DNA of 64,000 nucleotides from CAZPUR01 sp964589815 (GTDB lineage: Bacteria; Patescibacteriota; Microgenomatia; UBA1400): positions 1 to 64,000 of the forward strand of contig CAZPUR010000004.1 of NCBI GenBank assembly GCA_964589815.1. The letters run 5' to 3'. The notes beneath the pieces were generated by a model. That model saw nothing but the letters and a program-made list of their open reading frames with translations, was not told where the DNA came from and did no database searches. The position numbers were made by a program, and so were the translations under genes. Below are positions 41,600 to 50,163 of the stretch, one piece after another (the first letter of the stretch is position 1; every line of letters starts with the position of its first letter).

Positions 41600-43003
41600 A
41601 TGCCAAACTTATTATTAACAGATTTAAGAAATAAATATCCAGAGTTTGTTTATCAGGACTTTTCTTATAAAAAAGTCGGTTCTGATTTAAGACTTGTTTT
41701 TGATTTTTTTATAAGACCAGATATTTATTTTAAACCTCAAATTATTATTAAAAATATTAAATTTTCTCAGTTAAACTCTCTGAATAAACAAACTCTTGAT
41801 AATTTTGTGTTTCATTTAGGCTTAATAGAGATGCTAAGTTATTGGAAGGTCACTTGTTCGCCAATAATAAGAATTGGGGCAGGTAGCCTTAGTCTTGCAC
41901 AGATTGACCGGTGGAAAGATTTATTTATTAAAGGTATGGGCCAGTTTTTTTATACCAATAAAATAGATTTTACTTCACCAGATTTTCTAGAGATTATTGC
42001 TGACAAAAACAAGAAATTCCCTATTTCTAAGAAGAAAGTTAATCAAAAAAATTTGTTAGCTTTGGTTGGCGGAGGCAAAGATTCGGCAGTAATGCTGGAA
42101 CTGTTAAAAAAAACCAAAAAAGAGATTTTCTGCTTCGCTGTTAATCCCAATAAAGCCATAAGGCAGGTTATTAAATTATCGGGAGTTAAGAATGAAGTAA
42201 TAGTAGAAAGAAGGATAGATCAGAAACTTTTAGAGTTAAATAAAAAAGGTTTTTTAAATGGCCATACTCCTTTTTCTGCTCTTTTGGCGTTTTTATCTGC
42301 TTTTTGTGGTTTGCTTTTTGATTGTGGCCAAATAGTAGTTGCCCAAGAGAGGAGTTCAAATGAGGGGAATGTTAATTATTTAGGCTATGAGGTTAACCAT
42401 CAGTACTCAAAGAGCTTTGAATTTGAAAATAAATTTAGAAGCTATTTAAATAAGTATTTAATTGCCAATTTAAATTATTTTAGTTTCTTAAGACCTTTAT
42501 ATGAGTTGCAGATTGGCAAAATTTTTTCTTCATATCCTCAATATTTTTCTATTTTTAAAAGTTGTAATGTTGGTCAGAAAACCAATACTTGGTGCACCCA
42601 GTGTCCGAAATGTTTATTTGTTTTTATTGCTCTTTATCCTTTTTTAAAATACGAAGATTTAGTGGAGATTTTTGGCCAGGATTTGTTTAAAAAAAGATCT
42701 CTTTTACCGGTTTTAAAAGGTTTGATTGGTTTAAAAGAATGCAAGCCATTTGAATGCGTAGGCACAAGAGAAGAAACTTTGGTGGCTTTGAAATTATGTT
42801 ATAAAAAAGCAGAGGAAAAAGAAGCGGAATTACCTTGTCTGCTACAGTTTTTTAAAAAGCAGATTACTATAACTAAGCCACGATCGTGGATGAGTTATAG
42901 TAAAATAAGAAGCGTGGAAGGAAACATTTTGAAAGGTTGGAATAAAGATAATAATTTACCTTTGGATTTTAAAAAGATTTTAAAAAAGGAATTAAATGAT
43001 TAA
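41600..43003 (+). CDS. murL: UDP-MurNAc-L-Ala-L-Glu epimerase MurL
   Basis: 467 aa. MurL converts the L-Glu of UDP-MurNAc-L-Ala-L-Glu to D-Glu in an ATP-dependent reaction, replacing glutamate racemase; it was characterised in Xanthomonas. Family blocks seen: the ATP-pyrophosphatase-type loop GGGKDSA (157-163), AQERSSNEGN, EVNHQYSKSFEFE, LRPLYELQIGKIF, SCNVGQKTNTWCTQCPKCLFVFIAL with C332, C335 and C338, and KPFECVGTREE (about 381). Its last 8 bases overlap murD, so the two are coupled. No glutamate racemase gene is visible in the window, though it could lie elsewhere. Confidence 0.85.
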   Translation: MPNLLLTDLRNKYPEFVYQDFSYKKVGSDLRLVFDFFIRPDIYFKPQIIIKNIKFSQLNSLNKQTLDNFVFHLGLIEMLSYWKVTCSPIIRIGAGSLSLAQIDRWKDLFIKGMGQFFYTNKIDFTSPDFLEIIADKNKKFPISKKKVNQKNLLALVGGGKDSAVMLELLKKTKKEIFCFAVNPNKAIRQVIKLSGVKNEVIVERRIDQKLLELNKKGFLNGHTPFSALLAFLSAFCGLLFDCGQIVVAQERSSNEGNVNYLGYEVNHQYSKSFEFENKFRSYLNKYLIANLNYFSFLRPLYELQIGKIFSSYPQYFSIFKSCNVGQKTNTWCTQCPKCLFVFIALYPFLKYEDLVEIFGQDLFKKRSLLPVLKGLIGLKECKPFECVGTREETLVALKLCYKKAEEKEAELPCLLQFFKKQITITKPRSWMSYSKIRSVEGNILKGWNKDNNLPLDFKKILKKELND

Positions 43004-44387
43004 AGCTTGGGAAGATAAAAAAATATTGATTCTCGGTTTTGGCCGTGAAGGTTTAAGCAGTTTGGAGTTTTTACGCCAAAAATTTCATGATAAAGAAATT
43101 GGTGTAGCTGATCAATTAAAATTTAGAGATTTAAACTATAAACTTAAAGAAAAAATTAAAAAATTTTCTCCCCTGAAATTGCATTTAGGAAAAGACTATT
43201 TAAAAGCAATTGATAAATATAACATTATTATTAGATCGCCAGGTTTGTCTATGGCTTCGCCAGCGCTAATTAGAGCCAAAGAGAAAGGTAAAATAATTAG
43301 CTCGCAGACAAAAATCTTCTTTGATCTTTGCCCGGGAATAATTATTGGAGTGACAGGGACAAAGGGCAAGAGCACAACATCTTCTTTAATCTTTGCAATT
43401 TTAAAGGCAGCCAGGAAAAAGGTTAAGTTAATTGGTAATATTGGTAAACCAGCTCTAACTTTTTTAAACGGAAATGGTAAAGATACTATCTTTATTTTTG
43501 AGCTTTCTTCTCATCAGTTAGTTGATTTAAAAAAAAGTCCTCACACTGCAGTTTTATTAAACATTGTCCCCGAGCATTTGGATTATTATAAAAATTTTAA
43601 AGAATATCTGAATGCTAAAAAGAGCTTTATCCTTTATCAAGACAAAGATGATTATTTAATTTACAATGCTTCTTTTCCTGTTACTAGAAAATTATCAAAA
43701 ATAAGCAAAGCTAAAAAAATTCCTTTTTATATTGATAGACAAAAATGCCCCGGTTGTTTTCCAGATGGAGGTAAGCTTGTTTATTGTTATTCTCAATCAG
43801 GCAAGGAAGAAATAATCAAAATAAAAGATATTCCCTTAAGAGGAAAATTTAATTTACAAAACGTAATGCCGGCGATTATCGTGGCTAAAATATTTAATCT
43901 TGATAATCAAACCATTGCTAGAGCGATTAAAAAATTTAAACCTTTACCTCATCGTTTAGAATTAGTCGGTATTTTTAAAGGCATTACTTTTTACAATGAC
44001 TCTTTAGCTACCAACCCTAATGCTACCATAGCCGCCATTGATACCTTTAAAAATAAAATTGGGACGATTTTTTTAGGTGGCCATGAGAGAAATTTAGACT
44101 TTAGCGCTCTGGCCAAACAAATTTTGCTTTATAAAATCAAAAATATTATTCTTTTTCCGGTCAATGGAAAAAGAATTTGGCAAGAGATTCAAAAAAGAGC
44201 AGGAACATTTTCTCCTCAACACTTTTTTGCTAAAAACATGAAAGAAGCAGTTAAATTAGCTTATCAACATACGCCTCAAGGGAAAATTTGTTTACTTTCT
44301 TGTGCGGCTCCAAGTTTTGGTTTGTTTAAGGACTATAAGGATAGGGGAGACCAGTTTAAAAAGTGGGTAAAGAAGTTAAGATCCTGA
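42996..44387 (+). CDS. murD: MurD-family ligase, probably L-glutamate-adding (MurD2)
   Basis: 463-aa Mur ligase acting on UDP-MurNAc-L-Ala. N-terminal ILILGFGREGLSSLEFL, ATP loop GVTGTKGKSTTSS (about 115-127), ELSSHQLVDL, NIVPEHLDYY, and the C-terminal domain with FYNDSLATNPNATIAA, FLGGHERNLDFSAL and LLSCAAPSFGLFKDYKDRGDQFKKWV. Ordinary MurD has DSKATN and ends SPACASFD; the DSLATN/CAAPSFGLF variants and coupling to murL suggest the MurD2 form that ligates L-Glu, which MurL then epimerises. The stop codon is supplied by a repeat hairpin. Confidence 0.83.
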   Translation: MIKAWEDKKILILGFGREGLSSLEFLRQKFHDKEIGVADQLKFRDLNYKLKEKIKKFSPLKLHLGKDYLKAIDKYNIIIRSPGLSMASPALIRAKEKGKIISSQTKIFFDLCPGIIIGVTGTKGKSTTSSLIFAILKAARKKVKLIGNIGKPALTFLNGNGKDTIFIFELSSHQLVDLKKSPHTAVLLNIVPEHLDYYKNFKEYLNAKKSFILYQDKDDYLIYNASFPVTRKLSKISKAKKIPFYIDRQKCPGCFPDGGKLVYCYSQSGKEEIIKIKDIPLRGKFNLQNVMPAIIVAKIFNLDNQTIARAIKKFKPLPHRLELVGIFKGITFYNDSLATNPNATIAAIDTFKNKIGTIFLGGHERNLDFSALAKQILLYKIKNIILFPVNGKRIWQEIQKRAGTFSPQHFFAKNMKEAVKLAYQHTPQGKICLLSCAAPSFGLFKDYKDRGDQFKKWVKKLRS

Positions 44388-44401
44388 AATAAATTCAGGA
44401 T
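44381..44401. repeat. Family R2 hairpin overlapping the murD stop
   Basis: ATCCTGAA/TTCAGGAT with loop ATAAA. The TGA stop of murD (44385-44387) lies in its left arm, and ftsW begins 9 bases after it. It is followed by GACAAAATATG, so it also forms the ftsW leader. Confidence 0.8.
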
Positions 44402-44409
44402 GACAAAAT

Positions 44410-45510
44410 ATGGCTAAAAGAGATTGGGGAAATCATCGTAAAAAATCCTCATCAAAAAAGTTAGATTGGGCCTTGTTTGTTTTAGTCGGGGCTTTGACTT
44501 TATTTGGGGTTTTAATGGTCTACAATGCTTCGGTGGTGGAAGCGGATAGGGTTTTTAATGATAAATATTATTATTTAAAAAATCAAGCCTTATGGGCGGG
44601 CATCGGTTTGCTGCTGATGTTGGTTTTTTCCCGGATTAACTTTAATCTTATTAAAAAAATGGCCGCTCCCCTGTTTGTGATTAATTTAATTCTGCTAGTT
44701 TTAGTTTTAATTCCGGGAGTGGGGACGCAAATTAAAGGCGCTAGACGTTGGCTTAACTTTGGTTTTTTTATTTTACAGCCCTCAGAACTGATAAAGTTGA
44801 CCATGGTTTGCTATCTAGCTTCTTGGTTGGAGAAAAAAAGAAGAATCTGGCAATTCTTAAGCCTGATTGGTTTTATCTCTCTTTTGGTCCTGCTGGAGCC
44901 GGACTTAGGCACTTTGGCCGTAATTGTGGTTAATGCTTTTTTAATTTATTTCTTGTCCGGCGCTTCAGTTTTGAAATTGATTCCAATGGTGGTTTTAGTT
45001 TTTCTTGGAGGGCTTTTGGCGATTCTGAGCTCTTCTTATCGTCGGGATAGGCTATTAACTTTCCTCAATCCTACCCGCGACCCTTTAGGCAGTTCTTACC
45101 ATATTACCCAGGTTTTAATTGCCTTAAGTTCGGGAGGGATTTTTGGTTTGGGCTTGGGACAATCAAGGCAGAAATACGCCTATTTACCTGAGGTAACCAC
45201 TGATTCTATTTTTGCCATTATTGCCGAAGAGCTGGGTTTTATCGGCGCCGGGGTGGTGATTCTTATTTTTTTAGCCATTTTATTAAAAGGTTTTTTAATT
45301 GTTAAAAAAGCTGATCCTGGTTTCGCTCAGCTTTTATCCGGCGGCATTATTGGTTGGATTGGAATTCAAACTTTAATTAATTTGGCGGCGATGGTGGCTT
45401 TAGTGCCTTTGACAGGTTTACCCTTGCCTTTTATTTCTTACGGCGGGTCATCTTTAATTGTAACTTTAGTGGGAGTTGGGATATTATTAAATATTAGTAA
45501 AGATACATAA
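44410..45510 (+). CDS. ftsW: SEDS peptidoglycan glycosyltransferase FtsW
   Basis: 366 aa, about ten transmembrane helices. Polymerises lipid II at the septum with FtsI. Motifs: LDWALFVLVGALTLFGVLMVYNAS, GARRWLNFGFFILQPSELIKL, EPDLGTLAVI (with the catalytic-type aspartate), RDPLGSSYHITQVLIALSSGGIFGLGLGQSRQKYAYLPEVTTDSIFAIIAEELGF, and LPFISYGGSSLIVTLVGVGILLNI. Assigned FtsW rather than RodA because of its place between murD and murG. Leader consists of an R2 hairpin without a clear Shine-Dalgarno. Confidence 0.93.
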   Translation: MAKRDWGNHRKKSSSKKLDWALFVLVGALTLFGVLMVYNASVVEADRVFNDKYYYLKNQALWAGIGLLLMLVFSRINFNLIKKMAAPLFVINLILLVLVLIPGVGTQIKGARRWLNFGFFILQPSELIKLTMVCYLASWLEKKRRIWQFLSLIGFISLLVLLEPDLGTLAVIVVNAFLIYFLSGASVLKLIPMVVLVFLGGLLAILSSSYRRDRLLTFLNPTRDPLGSSYHITQVLIALSSGGIFGLGLGQSRQKYAYLPEVTTDSIFAIIAEELGFIGAGVVILIFLAILLKGFLIVKKADPGFAQLLSGGIIGWIGIQTLINLAAMVALVPLTGLPLPFISYGGSSLIVTLVGVGILLNISKDT

Positions 45511-45634
45511 TTAATTATCAAATCACAAATTCCAAATCACAAATAAATTCAAATATTCAAAATTCAAAATACAAAACGTTTAGAATTTATAATTTAGGAT
45601 TTTGGTATTATTTGTTATTTGGTGCTTGATAATT
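45511..45634. repeat. AT-rich long inverted repeat, family R1
   Basis: AATTATCAA (45513-45521) pairs with TTGATAATT (45626-45634), and the interior is made of AATTCCAAATCACAAAT words on the left and their complements on the right. The Shine-Dalgarno of murG follows directly at 45635, so a folded transcript would end next to the ribosome site. Confidence 0.75.
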
Positions 45635-45642
45635 GGAGTTTT

Positions 45643-46734
45643 ATGAAAAAAATAGTTTTCATCGGTGGTCATCATAATTCTGCTTTAGTGGTGGCTAAGG
45701 CCTTAAAGAAAAAAGGCTATCAAGTTTATTGGTTTGGTCATAAGCATACGATGAGAAAAGATAAAAGCTTAAGCTTGGAATTTTTGGAGGTGACTAGGGA
45801 AAAGATTCCTTTTTTTGAACTCAAAACAGGCAAGTTTTATCGAGCTTTTAATCCTCTTCAATTGATTAAAGTTATTTGGGGCTTAGCTCAGTCTTTTTAT
45901 TTACTTTTAAAAATCAAACCTCAACTGGTAGTTTCTTTTGGCGGCTATCTTTCTTTTCCGGTTTGTTTAAGTTCTTTTTTATTAAGAATTCCGTTTATCA
46001 TTCATGAGCAAACCACCAGGGCCGGCTTGGCCAACAGAATCTTGGCTTCTGGGGCAAAAAAAATTCTTCTTACCTGGTCCAGTTCTCGAAAATATTTTCC
46101 TCAGCCAAAGACTTTAGTCATCGGCCTGCCCTTATCAGAAGAATTTTTTTCCGCTAAAAAACCAAAACCGCTTTTTAAAAATCATCTCCCCACGATTTTG
46201 GTGACCGGAGGCAAACAGGGTTCTCATATCATCAATAAAAACATTGAAAAAAATTTGGAAGAGATTTTATCTTTCGCCAATTTAGTTCATCAAACTGGAG
46301 CTAATCTTAGAACCAAAGACTTTTCAAGATTAAAAAAGAAAAGATCTTTTTTATCGCTGGAGCGGCAATCGAGATATCTGATAAGTAAATTTTTCTTTGA
46401 AGAAAAAATGATCCAAATGTTTAAACGGGCGGATTTAGTTATCAGTCGCGCCGGAGCTCATACGGTTTATCAATTAGCAGTTTTGCAAAAAGCCAGCATT
46501 TTGATTCCTCTGCCTTGGGCTTATAACCAGGAACAAGAGGCCAATGCCTTGGTTTTGAAAAAATCAGGTCAAACCCTCATTTTACCCCAGTCGGAATTGA
46601 AAGATAAAAATTTGCTTAACAAAATAAATTATGTTTTAAAAAATCTGGACCATTTTAGAAAAAAGAAACTTTTACTCCCCTCCAAGGCAGCCCAGAAAAT
46701 GACCGAGGTTATTAAGAATTTAGTTAACTCATGA
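45643..46734 (+). CDS. murG: Lipid II synthase MurG
   Basis: 363-aa GT28 enzyme adding GlcNAc to lipid I on the inner membrane face. ATG 45643 follows TTGGAG at 6 bases; an upstream frame from 45619 lies in the repeat. N-terminal FIGGHHNSALVVAKAL replaces the usual GGTGGH-PA loop; the SFGGYLSFPVCLSSFLLRIPFIIHEQTTRAGLANRILA block and the donor-site GGKQGSHIINKNI, SRAGAHTVYQLAV, PLPWAYNQEQEANAL are clear. Its stop overlaps the ftsQ start (ATGA). Confidence 0.9.
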   Translation: MKKIVFIGGHHNSALVVAKALKKKGYQVYWFGHKHTMRKDKSLSLEFLEVTREKIPFFELKTGKFYRAFNPLQLIKVIWGLAQSFYLLLKIKPQLVVSFGGYLSFPVCLSSFLLRIPFIIHEQTTRAGLANRILASGAKKILLTWSSSRKYFPQPKTLVIGLPLSEEFFSAKKPKPLFKNHLPTILVTGGKQGSHIINKNIEKNLEEILSFANLVHQTGANLRTKDFSRLKKKRSFLSLERQSRYLISKFFFEEKMIQMFKRADLVISRAGAHTVYQLAVLQKASILIPLPWAYNQEQEANALVLKKSGQTLILPQSELKDKNLLNKINYVLKNLDHFRKKKLLLPSKAAQKMTEVIKNLVNS

Positions 46735-47462
46735 GATTTTTTAAAAACCGGCTTGCTTTGATTATCAAATCAATTTCTGCTTTTTTGGTTTTTGTTGGTT
46801 TAATCTACCTGGTTATTTTTATTTTTAGAAGCGATTATTTTAAAGTTTCTAATTTGGTTTGTCAAAGAAACGGTTTACCCTGCACTGATAAAGAAAAAGT
46901 TCTTTTCTTTCAGGTTTTAGGCAAAAATATTTTCACTTTAGATAGCAAAAAAATCGCTGAGGATATCAAAGCAGAGAATTTTTTGATTAAAGAAGTTGAG
47001 ATAGAAAAAAAACTTTTAAACAAAGTGGTCGTCAGGCTAGAAATTTATCAACCTTTTGCCTATCTCAGCCCAGATGAAGAAAAATGGTTTATTTTAAGTG
47101 AGAGCGGTTATCTTATGGAAGAGAAACAAGAGGCTAAAGAAAACTTGCCTAAAATTATAATTAAAAATTTGGCAGCTGATTTAAAAGTGGGAGAGAAATT
47201 AGACCAGAAGGAAATCTTATCAGCCCTGGAAATTATTGGTTTAACCAAAGACAATTCCATTCAGCTGCAAAAAATTATGCTGGATAGAGAAAAGGTAATT
47301 ACTTTAGCTTTAAATGAAGATATTTTGGCTTCTTTCTCGGCTCAGAAAAATATTGGCTTACAAGTTGACTCTTTACTTTTTATTTTGAGGCAGAGTAAAA
47401 TAGAAGGCAGCTTGCCACGATTTATTGATCTCCGGTTTGATAAACCGGTAGTAAGATTTTGA
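46731..47462 (+). CDS. ftsQ: FtsQ/DivIB-like division protein
   Basis: 243-aa bitopic protein: short cytoplasmic tail, transmembrane helix (about 11-33), POTRA domain (FKVSNLVCQRNGLPCTDKEKVLFFQVLGKNIFTLDSKKIAEDIKAE...EVEIEKKLLNKVVVRLEIYQPFAYL) and a beta domain. FtsQ links early and late division proteins together with FtsL. Two cysteines at the start of the POTRA domain (VCQRNGLPC) are unusual. Recognised by topology, the POTRA pattern and its place before ftsA. Confidence 0.82.
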   Translation: MRFFKNRLALIIKSISAFLVFVGLIYLVIFIFRSDYFKVSNLVCQRNGLPCTDKEKVLFFQVLGKNIFTLDSKKIAEDIKAENFLIKEVEIEKKLLNKVVVRLEIYQPFAYLSPDEEKWFILSESGYLMEEKQEAKENLPKIIIKNLAADLKVGEKLDQKEILSALEIIGLTKDNSIQLQKIMLDREKVITLALNEDILASFSAQKNIGLQVDSLLFILRQSKIEGSLPRFIDLRFDKPVVRF

Positions 47463-47465
47463 TTT

Positions 47466-48749
47466 ATGCCTAAAGGTAGGATTGTTAGTGCTATCGACAT
47501 TGGCACATCAAAGATAACCACCATTATTGCTTCTCAACAGGAAGATTCAGAAAAGATTAATGTCATTGGGGTAGCCACTTTTCCCTCAATTGGTTTAAGA
47601 AAGAGTCAGATTGTTGACATTGAGGAAGCCATCAATGCCATTACTCAAAGCGTCGAGGCAGCCGAAAGAATGGCGGGCTGCGCCATTGCCAAATCCTTTA
47701 TTTCTATTAGCGGTAATCATATTCAGTCAAAGAACTCTAAAGGAGTGGTGGCCGTGGCCGAACCTGAAGGAGAAATTAGCATGGAAGATGTTTCTCGGGT
47801 GATTGAGGCGGCCAGGGCAGTTTCCCTGCCTGCTTCCCGGGAAATCCTCCACGTTATTCCCAGAGATTTTATTGTTGATTCTCAGGAAGGCATCAAAGAC
47901 CCTTTGGGCATGACCGGCGTCAGGTTGGAGGTAGAAACTCATATTGTCACCGGCTCTTCAACCGCGATGAAGAATTTGGGAAAATGCGTGGCTGAACTAG
48001 GAGTCGATGTCGAAGCCCTAGTTTTTTCTGGTTTGGCCGCCTCTGAGGCAGTTTTGACTGATACAGAAAAGGAACTAGGGGTGTGCTTGGTAGATATTGG
48101 CGGCGGCACCACTGCCATTGCCATTTTCGTAGAAGGGTCTTTAGCCTATTCTTCAGTTTTGCCAGTCGGGGCTAAGAATATTACTAATGATTTAGCCATT
48201 GGTTTAAGAGTTTCTTTAGATAGCGCGGAGAAAATTAAAAAAGCCTTAAGCCGCTATAAAAAAGTTGACCAAGACCAAGAAGCTAAAGAAAAAGATGAAT
48301 TGGATTTAAGTAAACTTGATTTGGAGGAGGAGATTAAATCAGTTTCTAAAAAGACGGTGGTTGACGGTATTATTCAGCCTCGCTTAAAAGAAATTTTCCA
48401 GATGGTAGGGGAAGAGTTGAAAAAATCGGGCTATGGGGGAGCCACACCCGCTGGGATTGTGGTCACCGGTGGCGGCGCGCGGACTGCCGGCCTTATTCCA
48501 GTTTGTAAGCGAACCTTATCTTTACCAGTCAGAATTGGCAGGCCTAGCGGACTGGACGGTTTAATTGACGAGATTAGAGAACCCGAATTCAGCACGGGGC
48601 AAGGTCTAATTCTGTATGGTTTGAAAAATTTTGAAAAACCGGCTACGGCTGGCTTTTCTTTTAAAAAGATTGGTAGCATTCTAGGGAGAATTCCTGCTAA
48701 AGGAGTTGCAGAAAAAGTAGTTGATTTTGTAAAATCGTTCTTACCATGA
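47466..48749 (+). CDS. ftsA: Division actin homologue FtsA
   Basis: 427 aa. Tethers FtsZ to the membrane. Actin-fold ATPase motifs: VSAIDIGTSKITTIIA (phosphate 1), the 1C domain around IHSGNH-type ISGNHIQSKNSKGVVAVA, VCLVDIGGGTTAIAIF (phosphate 2), and GIVVTGGGARTAGLIP (adenosine). The C-terminal peptide EKVVDFVKSFLP is the amphipathic membrane helix. Three bases after ftsQ. Confidence 0.95.
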   Translation: MPKGRIVSAIDIGTSKITTIIASQQEDSEKINVIGVATFPSIGLRKSQIVDIEEAINAITQSVEAAERMAGCAIAKSFISISGNHIQSKNSKGVVAVAEPEGEISMEDVSRVIEAARAVSLPASREILHVIPRDFIVDSQEGIKDPLGMTGVRLEVETHIVTGSSTAMKNLGKCVAELGVDVEALVFSGLAASEAVLTDTEKELGVCLVDIGGGTTAIAIFVEGSLAYSSVLPVGAKNITNDLAIGLRVSLDSAEKIKKALSRYKKVDQDQEAKEKDELDLSKLDLEEEIKSVSKKTVVDGIIQPRLKEIFQMVGEELKKSGYGGATPAGIVVTGGGARTAGLIPVCKRTLSLPVRIGRPSGLDGLIDEIREPEFSTGQGLILYGLKNFEKPATAGFSFKKIGSILGRIPAKGVAEKVVDFVKSFLP

Positions 48750-48770
48750 TCTTGATTTAATCGGGATCAT
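48746..48770. repeat. ftsA-ftsZ intergenic hairpin
   Basis: ATGATC (48746-48751) with GATCAT (48765-48770), extended inward by GATT/AATC across two T-G pairs. It contains the ftsA stop codon and is followed by TTTCTCC, not a T-run. Possibly an mRNA processing or attenuation site between ftsA and ftsZ. Confidence 0.5.
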
Positions 48771-48802
48771 AAATTTCTCCTGCCCAGAAAAAGGAGCCAG
48801 AT

Positions 48803-49963
48803 ATGGCTTTGGTAAAACCTGATTTGAACACTTTTGCCAAAATTAGAGTAGTTGGCGTTGGTGGTGGTGGCAATAATGCCGTTTCTTCAATGATTCTCAA
48901 TCAAAATATTAAAGGAGTAGAGTTTGTGGCGATCAATACCGACGCTCAAGTGCTATTAAATTCTCAAGCTCAGACCAAGGTTCAGATTGGAGAGAAACTG
49001 ACGAAAGGCTTAGGTTCAGGAGCCGATCCGGAAGTCGGGACTCAGGCAGCCGAAGAATCAAAAGAAAAAATCAAAGAAGTTCTCATTGACTCAGATATGG
49101 TTTTTTTGACTTGCGGCATGGGTGGAGGTACGGGTACGGGCGCTTCGCCTATAATTGCGGATATTGCCCGCGAAGTAGGAGCTTTAACTGTTGGCGTCAT
49201 CACCAAGCCATTTTTATTTGAGGGTACCAGGAGAATGGTGGTGGCCGAAGAAGGCGTCGAAAAGCTTAAAGATAAAGTTGACACCTTAATTGTTATTCCT
49301 AACCAAAGACTTTTAGACATTGTTGATAAGAAGATGACCTTGATTGAAGCCTTTCAAGTGGCCGACTCGGTTTTAGGTCAGGGCGTTCAGGGTATTTCTG
49401 ATCTGATTACCACGCCAGGCTTAATCAACGTTGATTTTAATGACGTCAAATCAATTATGAGCGGCGCCGGTAGTGCTCTGATGGGTATGGGCATTGGCAC
49501 CGGCGAGAATCGGGCTCAGGTGGCCGCCAGGTCAGCCATTTCTTCGCCCTTGATTGATATCTCCATGGATGGAGCCAAAGGCGTTTTGTTTAATGTCACT
49601 GGCGGCAAAGATTTGACCATGAGCGAGGTTAATCAGGCCGCAGAAATTATTTCCGGAGCGGCTGATGTTGACGCTAATATTATTTTTGGAACGGTGATTG
49701 ATGATACTTTGGTTGATCAGGTAAAAATTACGGTTTTAGCCACGGGCTTTGATGAAACTAGGCAAAGATTACAAGAGATTGCCAGCACCGGACCCTTAAG
49801 GCAGCCGGTTAAGAAAGCCTTTGTTTCTGACTTTGACGAAGAGGAAACCGTCGAAGAAGCAGAGGAAAAGCAAAAAGAAAAAGAAGAAAAAGACAAAGAT
49901 GGAGAAACTCCTCCGGAAGATTCCAAATTTGATATTCCGGCTTTTTTAAGACAAGGAAGATAA
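48803..49963 (+). CDS. ftsZ: Division tubulin homologue FtsZ
   Basis: 386 aa. GTP-dependent ring-forming protein. KIRVVGVGGGGNNAVSSMI, the tubulin signature GMGGGTGTGASPIIA (about 105), the T7 loop NVDFNDVKSIM, then an acidic linker (about 345-372, Glu/Lys-rich) and the conserved C-terminal peptide FDIPAFLRQGR, which binds FtsA. Preceded by AAAAAGGAG. Last of the ftsW-murG-ftsQ-ftsA-ftsZ run. Confidence 0.97.
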   Translation: MALVKPDLNTFAKIRVVGVGGGGNNAVSSMILNQNIKGVEFVAINTDAQVLLNSQAQTKVQIGEKLTKGLGSGADPEVGTQAAEESKEKIKEVLIDSDMVFLTCGMGGGTGTGASPIIADIAREVGALTVGVITKPFLFEGTRRMVVAEEGVEKLKDKVDTLIVIPNQRLLDIVDKKMTLIEAFQVADSVLGQGVQGISDLITTPGLINVDFNDVKSIMSGAGSALMGMGIGTGENRAQVAARSAISSPLIDISMDGAKGVLFNVTGGKDLTMSEVNQAAEIISGAADVDANIIFGTVIDDTLVDQVKITVLATGFDETRQRLQEIASTGPLRQPVKKAFVSDFDEEETVEEAEEKQKEKEEKDKDGETPPEDSKFDIPAFLRQGR

Positions 49964-50135
49964 ATCAAGCTCCAAATATCAAGCACCAAATTTCAAATAA
50001 TTTTCAAATTCCAATTTCCAAACAATTTATAATTTTGAATTTGGAGCTTTGAATTCCTGCCGGCCGGCAGGTTTAGAATTTTTAATTTTGAAAATTGAGA
50101 TTTATTTGGGATTTGTAATTTGGGATTTGTGGTTT
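49964..50135. repeat. AT-rich long inverted repeat with nested GC palindrome
   Basis: Family R1: CAAGCTCCAAATATC and CAAATTCCAATTTCC words on the left, GAATTTGGAGCTTTG and GGGATTTGTAATTTGG on the right. A 16-bp perfect palindrome, CCTGCCGG plus complement, is nested at 50056-50071. No gene on either strand; a stop-free minus-strand frame here is repeat-derived. Confidence 0.7.
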
Positions 50136-50147
50136 TGCTGGGAAGAT

Positions 50148-50156
50148 TGATATAAT
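50148..50156 (+). promoter_or_regulatory. ileS extended -10 promoter, leaderless type
   Basis: TG-A-TATAAT ending 7 bases before the ileS ATG. No good -35 hexamer; the TG extension may compensate. Confidence 0.55.
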
Positions 50157-50163
50157 AAACTTC

